64,000 bases of DNA from Mycobacterium persicum (GTDB taxonomy: Bacteria > Actinomycetota > Actinomycetes > Mycobacteriales > Mycobacteriaceae). Where the stretch lies: positions 1 through 64,000 of the forward strand of contig NZ_MVIF01000022.1 of the NCBI RefSeq assembly GCF_002086675.1, read 5' to 3'. A program made the position numbers and the translations under genes. The notes under the pieces were generated by a model that saw only the letters and a program-made list of their open reading frames with translations, made no database searches and was not told the origin of the DNA. Every line of letters begins with the position of its first letter. The first letter of the stretch is position 1. Below, piece after piece: positions 56,020-62,873 of this stretch.

Positions 56020-57221
56020 CAGAAGTCGTCCCGTTCCGCGAAGGCGCCGTGGAACAAAAACTGCAAGGTCGACGGCGCGTCGACCTGCACCTCGGTGAAC
56101 GGCTCGTACGGAATGTTGGCGTTGTCGGTGACCAGGAACGGCGCGCGGTAGAACGACCCGCCGTTCTGCTTGGTCGGGATGTCAGGCAAACCGCGGCAGT
56201 TCGGCCCGCCGGAGGCGTTGACGATCGGCAGGCTCTCGGGGTAGGTGTAGGCCGGCGCGCCCAGCACGAAGTTCGACGAGGTGAACAGGCCCGCCTTGCG
56301 GACCCCGATCAACGGCGCGAATTCCTTGATACCGCGGCCGATTCCCTTGAACAGGCAGCCGAACTCCGGCGAGTAGTCGGAGAGCACCTTGAGCGGGGCC
56401 CGCAACCGGTTGACGGCGTCGATGAAGTTCTGCTCGGCGGGCTCGAGCGTCTCGTAGGCGTTGTTGGCCAGGCCGATCGTGGCCAGCAGCGTGGTGTTCA
56501 GGTCCTTCTGCTTGTCCACCAGTGTCTTGTTGATGGTAGGCAGGCTGTCGAACACGGTGTTGAGGTCGGGCGCGGCGTCGGCGTAGACGTTGGTCACGAT
56601 GCCCGCCTTGCGAAAATCCTCCTGCAGGGTGGGCAGCTTCGGATTGGCTTGGCGCGTCAGCGTATTCAGCCCCGACAACAGTGCGCCGAGGTCGTCGCCG
56701 TGGCCGCGCAGGCCCTCGGACAGCGCGCTGAGCGTTCCGTTCAATTCAACCGGGTCGATTTTGTGCAACAGGTCGATGAGCGACTGGAACAGCGTGTTGA
56801 CCTCCAGCTGCACCTGGGATGCCTCGACGTGCGCATTAGGACGCAGCGACGTGGGCGACGGCGCCGTTTTGGGCGGAATGAACTCGACCGATTTAGCGCC
56901 GAAGATGGTGTTGCCGGCGATGTGCACGGTGGCGTTGGACGGGATGAAATGCATCTCGCCGCTTCTGATGGCCAGTCGCAGCCGTGCCTGGTCGCCGCTG
57001 TAGGTGATGTCCTCGACGGTGCCAACCTGGACGCCGCGGAACTTGACCTTGGCGCCCTTCTCCATCACCAGCCCGGCCCGCGGCGAGGAGACGATGACGG
57101 CGTCGGTCGAGGTGAAGGCAGCGGTATAGGACAGGTAGGTCAGGACGGCCGATCCCACCAGCAGGCCGGCCAGCAGCGCCGCCGCCACCCGCACACTGGT
57201 GCGTCGTGATCCGCCTGCCAT
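56019..57221 (-). CDS. mce4A: Mce4A substrate-binding protein
   Basis: 400 residues, as in M. tuberculosis. TM (VAAALLAGLLVGSAVLTYLS), MCE domain (SSPRAGLVMEKGAKVKFRGV, GNTIFGAKSVEFIPP), helical region, and the C-terminal domain GCLFKGIGRGIKEFAPL with YPESLPIVNASGGPNCRGL. First Mce subunit, 15 bp after yrbE4B. Confidence 0.94.
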   Translation of the reverse strand: MAGGSRRTSVRVAAALLAGLLVGSAVLTYLSYTAAFTSTDAVIVSSPRAGLVMEKGAKVKFRGVQVGTVEDITYSGDQARLRLAIRSGEMHFIPSNATVHIAGNTIFGAKSVEFIPPKTAPSPTSLRPNAHVEASQVQLEVNTLFQSLIDLLHKIDPVELNGTLSALSEGLRGHGDDLGALLSGLNTLTRQANPKLPTLQEDFRKAGIVTNVYADAAPDLNTVFDSLPTINKTLVDKQKDLNTTLLATIGLANNAYETLEPAEQNFIDAVNRLRAPLKVLSDYSPEFGCLFKGIGRGIKEFAPLIGVRKAGLFTSSNFVLGAPAYTYPESLPIVNASGGPNCRGLPDIPTKQNGGSFYRAPFLVTDNANIPYEPFTEVQVDAPSTLQFLFHGAFAERDDF

Positions 57222-57236
57222 GTCCCTGCCGAGTCC

Positions 57237-58079
57237 TTATCCGGAGAGGTTGAAGTTGCCGGACGCACCGTACACGGCGAGCGAGATGAACAGCGTGATG
57301 ACCACCACCACGATCAGCGATGTCCGCACCGCCTGACCGACGGCGATTCCGACGCCGACCGACCCGCCGCTGGCGTTGTAGCCGTAATAGGTATGCACCA
57401 GCATCACCGCGATCGACATCACGATCGCCTGCAAAAACGACCACAGTAGGTCGGAGGGGATCAGGAAGGTGTTGAAGTAGTGGTCGTAAAGGCCTTTGGA
57501 CTGCCCGTTGATGAACACGGTGGTGAAGCGGGCGGCGAAGAACGCGGCCAGCACCGACAGCGAATACAGCGGAACGATAGCGACCAGGCCGGCGATCAAC
57601 CGGGTCGACACCAGGTAGGAGACCGAGTGGACCGCCATGCATTCGACAGCGTCGATCTCCTCCGACACCCGCATGGCGCCCAACTGGGCGGTGGCGCCGG
57701 CGCCGATGGTGGCCGCCAGGGCGATGCCGGCGATCACCGGTGCGACGACGCGCACGTTCAAAAACGCCGAGAGAAATCCGGTGAGCGCTTCGATCCCGAT
57801 GTTGCCCAGCGACGAGTAGCCCTGTACCGCGATGACGCCACCAGAGGCCAGGGTCAGGAAGGCCGCCACGCCGACGGTGCCGCCGATCATGACCAGCACG
57901 CCCGCACCAAGGGTCATCTCCGCGACCAGCCGGATGGTCTCTTTGCGGTATCGCGTGATGGCGTTGGGGATGTAGCGCACGGTTTCGCCATAGAACAGCG
58001 CCTGCTCGCCGAAACTGTCCACCGGCTCCTGCAGCCGGGACATGAATCGGCGGAAGCGGATAGTGACGTCATAGCTCAT
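57237..58079 (-). CDS. yrbE4B: YrbE4B permease
   Basis: 280 residues, about five to six hydrophobic segments. The EQ-loop-like motif REEIDA is here SEEIDAVECMAVHSVSYLVS, which couples to the MceG ATPase. Forms the membrane core with YrbE4A. 34 bp after yrbE4A. Equal in length to Rv3500c. Confidence 0.94.
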   Translation of the reverse strand: MSYDVTIRFRRFMSRLQEPVDSFGEQALFYGETVRYIPNAITRYRKETIRLVAEMTLGAGVLVMIGGTVGVAAFLTLASGGVIAVQGYSSLGNIGIEALTGFLSAFLNVRVVAPVIAGIALAATIGAGATAQLGAMRVSEEIDAVECMAVHSVSYLVSTRLIAGLVAIVPLYSLSVLAAFFAARFTTVFINGQSKGLYDHYFNTFLIPSDLLWSFLQAIVMSIAVMLVHTYYGYNASGGSVGVGIAVGQAVRTSLIVVVVITLFISLAVYGASGNFNLSG

Positions 58080-58113
58080 CGCTTCATCACCATCGCTTGC
58101 TTTCCTTCATGTG

Positions 58114-58878
58114 TTACTTCGCCGAGATTCGTACGCCGATGGCCGTCATCACCACGTTGATCACGAACAGGCAGATGAACGCGTAGACGACGGTTTCGTT
58201 GACCGCGTTGCCAACGCCCTTGGGCCCGCCCTTGACGGTCAGGCCACGGTAACAGCCGACCAGCCCGGCCATCACGCCGAACAGCAGCGCTTTGACTTCG
58301 GCCAAGATCAACTCCCGCAGGCCGGTCAGCACGGTCAGCCCGTTGATGAAGGCACCGGGGTTGACCCCCTGCAGGAAGACGGAGAACACATAGCCACCGG
58401 ATAAACCGATGGCACACACCAATCCGTTGAGCAGCAACGCGACCAGCGTCGACGCCAAAACCCTTGGCACGACCAGGCGTTGGATCGGGTCAATGCCCAG
58501 TACCCGCATCGCGTCGATCTCTTCGCGGATGGTGCGGGCGCCCAGGTCGGCGCAGATTGCGGTGGCGCCGGCACCGGCCACCACCAGCACGGTCACTACC
58601 GGGCCCAGCTGGGTGATGGTGCCGAATGCCGTTCCGGCGCCGGAGAGGTCGGCCGCACCGATCTCCCGCAGCAGGATGTTGAGGGTGAAGGCCACCAGGA
58701 CCGTGAACGGGATGGAGACCAGCAGGGTGGGGACCAGTGATACCCGGGCAACCATCCAGGTCTGATCGAGGAACTCGCGGAACTGAAACGGACGCCGGAA
58801 GGCAGCACGGGCGGTATCGATCGACATCTCGAAGAACCCGCCGACGGCCCGGGCCGGAACCGCAAGCTGTTGAATCAA
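58114..58878 (-). CDS. yrbE4A: YrbE4A permease
   Basis: 254 residues, TTG start at 58878 with GGGGGAA about 6-10 bases upstream. Motif IREEIDAMRVLGIDPIQRLV and VVTVLVVAGAGATAICADLG, with a C-terminal VVYAFICLFVINVVMTAIG. First gene of the mce4 operon; the promoter region to the right has a KstR-type box. Same length as Rv3501c. Confidence 0.94.
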   Translation of the reverse strand: MIQQLAVPARAVGGFFEMSIDTARAAFRRPFQFREFLDQTWMVARVSLVPTLLVSIPFTVLVAFTLNILLREIGAADLSGAGTAFGTITQLGPVVTVLVVAGAGATAICADLGARTIREEIDAMRVLGIDPIQRLVVPRVLASTLVALLLNGLVCAIGLSGGYVFSVFLQGVNPGAFINGLTVLTGLRELILAEVKALLFGVMAGLVGCYRGLTVKGGPKGVGNAVNETVVYAFICLFVINVVMTAIGVRISAK

Positions 58879-59060
58879 CTTGGTTCCCCCGTCTGCTAGG
58901 CGGCGAAGCCGATGCGTCCCCTGAGCCCGAGCAGGGGCCAGATGCGGCTCCTGGCGAGCCGGCTCATATTAACCCAGAACGACTTCGCCGTGTCAATGAA
59001 CGGTACTTTGCGTAACCTGCGTTAATTTGGCTGGTTAAACCCTTTCTGGTGCGGTCATTC

Positions 59061-59074
59061 TGACACAGGTTCTA
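59061..59074. promoter_or_regulatory. KstR-type operator upstream of mce4
   Basis: TGACACAGGTTCTA (complement TAGAACCTGTGTCA) matches TnnAACnnGTTnnA with one mismatch. It lies 183 bp upstream of the yrbE4A start, in the gap between hsd4A and the mce4 operon. KstR represses cholesterol catabolism and mce4 in mycobacteria. Confidence 0.6.
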
Positions 59075-59085
59075 ACTGTCGAAGC

Positions 59086-59120
59086 GGGGCCCGATGAGCC
59101 CTCGGTCGTTGTCGGGCCCC
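59086..59120 (-). terminator. strong stem-loop after hsd4A
   Basis: GGGGCCCGA (59086-59094) and TCGGGCCCC (59112-59120) pair perfectly, 9 bp with a 17-nt loop, starting at the hsd4A stop codon on the minus strand. No U tract follows, as often in mycobacterial terminators. It would separate hsd4A/fdxD transcription from mce4. Confidence 0.5.
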
Positions 59121-60025
59121 TACTGTGCCATTAGACCGGTGGCCGAAAAGTTCCGGTCCGGAGCCCGGCCAGCAAAGTAGTCCCGCAGTGCCTCACTCAG
59201 CTGCGCGGGCTCCCACGCCGGGCCGTCCACGCTGAAGCGCCGCTCCGCCGTCGGCGCGGCCACCAGTGTCACCTGCGGGCCGTAAACGATGAACAATTGC
59301 CCGTTGACCTCCGCGGCCGCCGGCGATGCCAGAAACTGGACCAGGCTGACCACGTGCTCCGGTGACAACGGGTCGATCTCACCTTCGGCGACTTCGGGCT
59401 CGCCGAAGACCTCCGCGGTCATCGCGGTGCGGGCCCGTGGGCAGATTGCGTTGGCGCGTACGCCGTAGCGGCCCAGCGCCCGCGCCGCGGACAGGGTGAG
59501 CGCGGTGATGCCCGCCTTGGCCGCGCCGTAGTTGGCCTGCCCCGCGGGACCGACCAGTCCCGCCTCCGAGGAGGTGTTGACCAGCCGGGCGTACACCGAG
59601 CCGTCCGGGGTGTCTTTGGCTTTCGCGCGCCAGTAGGTGGCCGCGTTACGGGTGAGCAGGAAATGGCCGCGCAGGTGTACCGCGATGACCTGGTCCCAGT
59701 CCTCGTCGGACATGTTGAACAGCATTCGGTCGCGGGTGATGCCGGCGTTGTTGACCACGATGTCCAGCCCGCCCAGCCCGTCGGCGGTCGCGACCAGTTC
59801 GTCGGCGGTCGCGCGCTGGCTGATGTCGCCGGCGACCGCGACCGCTTTGGCGCCGGTTGCGTTGACCTCCTCGATGACGTCCGAGTTGTCCAGGGCGGCG
59901 CCGATGTCGTTGACGACGACGACAGCGCCGAGCCTGGCCAGCCCCACCGCCTCGGCGCGGCCCAGTCCCGCGGCCGCGCCGGTGACCACCGCGACCTTCC
60001 CGGACAGATCGTTGGCCCTAGTCAA
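59120..60025 (-). CDS. hsd4A: hydroxysteroid/hydroxyacyl-CoA dehydrogenase Hsd4A
   Basis: 301 residues from a TTG at 60025; AGAGG lies 10 bases upstream. SDR: TGAAAGLGRAEAVGLARLG, NNAGITRDRMLFNMSDEDWD, NTSSEAGLVGPAGQANYGAA with catalytic Ser/Tyr/Lys (YGAAK). C-terminal VNGQLFIVYGPQ. In M. tuberculosis Rv3502c it acts in cholesterol side-chain beta-oxidation (17-beta-hydroxysteroid/hydroxyacyl-CoA dehydrogenase). Upstream between it and fdxD is a 9-bp triple repeat that a longer reading would translate into a Thr/Arg string, supporting the shorter start. Confidence 0.88.
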   Translation of the reverse strand: MTRANDLSGKVAVVTGAAAGLGRAEAVGLARLGAVVVVNDIGAALDNSDVIEEVNATGAKAVAVAGDISQRATADELVATADGLGGLDIVVNNAGITRDRMLFNMSDEDWDQVIAVHLRGHFLLTRNAATYWRAKAKDTPDGSVYARLVNTSSEAGLVGPAGQANYGAAKAGITALTLSAARALGRYGVRANAICPRARTAMTAEVFGEPEVAEGEIDPLSPEHVVSLVQFLASPAAAEVNGQLFIVYGPQVTLVAAPTAERRFSVDGPAWEPAQLSEALRDYFAGRAPDRNFSATGLMAQ

Positions 60026-60040
60026 TTTATGAATACCTCT

Positions 60041-60067
60041 AGTTCGGGTAGTTCGGGTAGTTCGGGT
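60041..60067. repeat. 9-bp tandem repeat, three copies
   Basis: AGTTCGGGT repeated three times exactly (60041-60049, 60050-60058, 60059-60067), between fdxD and the hsd4A start. It sits at the edge of the hsd4A ribosome-binding region. Confidence 0.85.
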
Positions 60068-60078
60068 TGTTGTGGGGC

Positions 60079-60270
60079 CTAGTCCTCGCGAAGCAGGGCG
60101 GCCCGCGGACATTCGGCGATCGCCTGCTCGGCCAGGGCCTCTCGGTCCGGTGGAATGGGATCGAGCTTCACGACGGCATAGTCCTCGTCGTCCAGGTCGA
60201 AGATATCCGGTGCAATTCCCAAGCACACTGCGTTACCTTCGCACCGGTCACGGTCCACCTTTACCCGCAC
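60079..60270 (-). CDS. fdxD: ferredoxin FdxD (3Fe-4S type)
   Basis: 63 residues from a GTG at 60270 with GGAGG upstream. Cysteines Cys10, Cys16 and Cys54 (RCEGNAVC and ECP) fit a 3Fe-4S or atypical cluster, as in mycobacterial ferredoxins that feed cytochromes P450. Acidic. In M. tuberculosis Rv3503c. Co-oriented with hsd4A; divergent from fadE26. Confidence 0.9.
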   Translation of the reverse strand: MRVKVDRDRCEGNAVCLGIAPDIFDLDDEDYAVVKLDPIPPDREALAEQAIAECPRAALLRED

Positions 60271-60366
60271 GGCATCCTCCCTGAAGCTGGCGCTTTACCT
60301 GATCACTCCGTAGCACCACCATAGGGCTGTGGCGCCTCTGACGAAACGGTCGCTGGATTCCCAGAC

Positions 60367-60380
60367 TAGAACGTGTTACA
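60367..60380. promoter_or_regulatory. KstR operator between fdxD and fadE26
   Basis: TAGAACGTGTTACA fits TnnAACnnGTTnnA at every fixed position. 97 bp from the fdxD start and about 126 bp from the fadE26 start, so it can control both directions. Confidence 0.75.
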
Positions 60381-60409
60381 ACCGGGAGAACGGATGGGTA
60401 GCCGTTCGC

Positions 60410-60457
60410 GCCCGTTTAGGCGCCCGTTCAGGCGCTTGTTTAAGCGGCCGTTCAGGC
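60410..60457. repeat. four 12-bp palindromic tandem units in the fadE26 leader
   Basis: GCCCGTTTAGGC, GCCCGTTCAGGC, GCTTGTTTAAGC and GGCCGTTCAGGC are head to tail, 49 bp upstream of fadE26. Units 1-3 are self-complementary at their ends. In the third a C-G pair is changed to T-A on both sides, as if pairing is kept. Confidence 0.65.
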
Positions 60458-60505
60458 GGCCGGTGACGGCATTGTGTGCACGACGTTTGACCGGAGGCGG
60501 CAGGA

Positions 60506-61687
60506 ATGCGCATCAGTTACACACCTGAGCAGGAAGAGCTGCGCCGCGAACTGCGGTCGTACTTCACCACCTTGATGACGCCGGAGCGGCGCGAAGCGCT
60601 GAGCTCGATCGGGGGCGAAATCGGCGTTGGCAATGTGTACCGGGAGACGGTCGCGCAGATGGGCAAGGACGGCTGGCTCACCTTGAATTGGCCCAAGGAG
60701 TACGGCGGCCAGGACCGCTCCCCCATGGACTCGCTGATCTTCACCGACGAGGCGGCGCTGGCCGGCGCGCCGGTGCCGTTTCTGACGATCAACAGCGTCG
60801 CGCCGACCATCATGGCCTACGGCACCGACGAGCAGAAGAAGTTCTTCCTGCCGCGCATTGCCGCGGGGGACCTGCATTTCTCGATCGGCTACTCCGAGCC
60901 GGGCGCCGGCACCGACCTGGCGAACCTGCGCACCACCGCCGTCCGCGACGGCGATGACTACGTGATCAACGGGCAGAAGATGTGGACCAGCCTGATCCAG
61001 TACGCCGACTACGTCTGGCTGGCGGTGCGCACCAATCAGGAGGCCAAAAAGCACCGGGGCATCTCGGTGCTGATCGTGCCGACAACCGCCGACGGTTTCT
61101 CCTGGACGCCGGTGCACACCATGGCCGGCCCGGACACCAGCGCCACCTACTACACCGACGTGCGGGTGCCGGTGACCAACCGGGTCGGCGAGGAAAATGG
61201 CGGCTGGAAGCTGGTGACCAACCAGCTCAACCACGAGCGGGTCGCGCTGGTATCGCCGGCTCCGATCTTCCTGTGCCTGCGCGAGGTTCGCGAATGGGCG
61301 CAGCACACCAAGGATTCCAGCGGAGCGCGGCTCATCGACTCGGAATGGGTGCAGCTCAACCTGGCCCGGGTGCATGCCAAGGCCGAGGTGCTCAAGCTGA
61401 TCAACTGGGAGCTCGCTTCGTCTGCGAGCGAGGCGCTGTCCCCGGCCGACGCGTCGGCCGCTAAGGTGTTCGGGACCGAGCTGGCCACCGAGGCCTACCG
61501 GCTGCTGATGGAGGTGCTCGGTACCGCGGCGACGCTGCGCCAGGATTCGCCCGGCGCCCTGCTGCGCGGACGGGTGGAACGGATGCACCGGGCGTGCCTA
61601 ATTCTGACCTTCGGTGGCGGTACCAACGAAGTGCAGCGAGACATCATCGGCATGGTGGCCTTGGGCCTGCCCCGGGCAAGCCGCTGA
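60506..61687 (+). CDS. fadE26: acyl-CoA dehydrogenase FadE26 (ChsE4)
   Basis: 393 residues. Starts MRISYTPEQEELRRELRSYF; GFSYSEPGAG-like segment FSIGYSEPGAGTDLANLR, WTSLIQYADYVWLAVRT, and NHERVAL with probable base Glu244. FAD acyl-CoA dehydrogenase fold. With FadE27 it forms the alpha2-beta2 ChsE4-ChsE5 enzyme that acts on cholesterol side-chain CoA esters. GGAGGCGG upstream. Start 17 bp before fadE27. Confidence 0.92.
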   Translation: MRISYTPEQEELRRELRSYFTTLMTPERREALSSIGGEIGVGNVYRETVAQMGKDGWLTLNWPKEYGGQDRSPMDSLIFTDEAALAGAPVPFLTINSVAPTIMAYGTDEQKKFFLPRIAAGDLHFSIGYSEPGAGTDLANLRTTAVRDGDDYVINGQKMWTSLIQYADYVWLAVRTNQEAKKHRGISVLIVPTTADGFSWTPVHTMAGPDTSATYYTDVRVPVTNRVGEENGGWKLVTNQLNHERVALVSPAPIFLCLREVREWAQHTKDSSGARLIDSEWVQLNLARVHAKAEVLKLINWELASSASEALSPADASAAKVFGTELATEAYRLLMEVLGTAATLRQDSPGALLRGRVERMHRACLILTFGGGTNEVQRDIIGMVALGLPRASR

Positions 61688-61703
61688 AAGGACTGAAGCA
61701 GCA

Positions 61704-62801
61704 ATGGATTTCTCGACAACCGAAGCCGCGACCGACCTCGGCGGTCTGGTGGACACCATCGTCGACGCGGTATGCACCCCACAGCATCAGCGGCAGCTGG
61801 ACGCGCTGGAGCAACGGTTCGACCGCGAGCTGTGGGGCAAGCTGGCCGGCGCCGACATCCTGACCAGCGCTGCCCCGTCGGCTCTGGGCGGCGACGGATT
61901 CGGGGTGCTCGAACAGGTTGCGATACTGGTCGCGCTGGGTCACCAGCTGGCCGCGGTGCCCTATCTCGAGTCGGTGGTGCTGGCCGCCGGTGCGCTGGCC
62001 CGGTTCGGCTCCGAGGATCTGCAGCAGGGCTGGGGGGCGCCGGCGGTCAGCGGGTCGAAGATCTTGACCGTCGGACTCGACGGTGAGATGGGCGAGGGCC
62101 CGGTGCAGGCCGTCGGCGCCGCCGAGGGCTATCGGCTCACCGGCACGCGCACCCAGGTGGGCTACGGCCCGGTCGCGGACGCCTTCCTGGTTCCCGCCGA
62201 AATCGATTCCGGCACCGAGGTTTTCCTTGTCACCGCCGATGACCCGGGGGTGACAGTGACGGCTCTGCACACCACCGGCCTGGGCAGCATCGGACATCTG
62301 GAACTGGATGGGGTTGCGGTGGACGGCTCGCGCCGAGTTGGCGGCAGTGCCGCAGTAGCCTGGCTGCGCACGATATATGCTCTGGGCCGCAGCGCATTCC
62401 AGCTCGGCGTCTTGGAGCGCGGATTGCAGATGACGGCCGAATACGCCCGTACCCGAGAGCAATTCGACCGTCCGATTGGCAGCTTCCAGGCGGTGGGGCA
62501 ACGCCTGGCCGACGGTTACATCGACGTCAAGGGGTTGCGGCTGACTCTGACGCAGGCGGCCTGGAAGGTCGCCGAAGATCTGCCGGCCGAGCTCGACGTG
62601 GCCTCGGCCGCGTTCTGGGCCGCCGATGCCGGGCACCGGGTGGCACACACGATCGTGCACGTGCATGGCGGTGTCGGCGTCGACACCGATCACCCGGTGC
62701 ATCGATACTTTTTGGCGGCCAAGGAGACCGAGTTCGCCCTGGGCGGTGCCACCAGGCAGCTGCGCCAGATCGGGCATGAGCTGGCAGAGACTCCCGCTTA
62801 G
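61704..62801 (+). CDS. fadE27: acyl-CoA dehydrogenase FadE27 (ChsE5)
   Basis: 365 residues. N-terminus MDFSTTEAATDLGGLVDTIV; ALGGDGFGVLEQVAILVALG, YARTREQFDRPIGSFQAVGQ (the ACAD C-terminal signature), HVHGGVGVDTDHPVHRYFL. In the paired enzyme this subunit contributes FAD binding but not the catalytic base. 16-bp gap after FadE26. Confidence 0.92.
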   Translation: MDFSTTEAATDLGGLVDTIVDAVCTPQHQRQLDALEQRFDRELWGKLAGADILTSAAPSALGGDGFGVLEQVAILVALGHQLAAVPYLESVVLAAGALARFGSEDLQQGWGAPAVSGSKILTVGLDGEMGEGPVQAVGAAEGYRLTGTRTQVGYGPVADAFLVPAEIDSGTEVFLVTADDPGVTVTALHTTGLGSIGHLELDGVAVDGSRRVGGSAAVAWLRTIYALGRSAFQLGVLERGLQMTAEYARTREQFDRPIGSFQAVGQRLADGYIDVKGLRLTLTQAAWKVAEDLPAELDVASAAFWAADAGHRVAHTIVHVHGGVGVDTDHPVHRYFLAAKETEFALGGATRQLRQIGHELAETPA

Positions 62802-62802
62802 T

Positions 62803-62850
62803 CGTGACTGTAGCGTCACGGTGGGATGCGAACGTGACTGCGGCGTCACG
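62803..62850. repeat. two 18-bp near-palindromes between fadE27 and fadD17
   Basis: CGTGACTGTAGCGTCACG (62803-62820) and CGTGACTGCGGCGTCACG (62833-62850), each CGTGAC-N6-GTCACG, 30 bp apart start to start. They lie in the whole of the 72-bp gap and may form hairpins or bind a dimeric protein. Confidence 0.8.
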
Positions 62851-62873
62851 CTCGAGACGAGGAATCCGACGCA

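Noticed and set aside
54907..57209. Plus-strand open frames of about 390-415 codons antisense to mce4A-C
   Set aside because: They lie wholly opposite well-recognised Mce genes and have no motif of their own.
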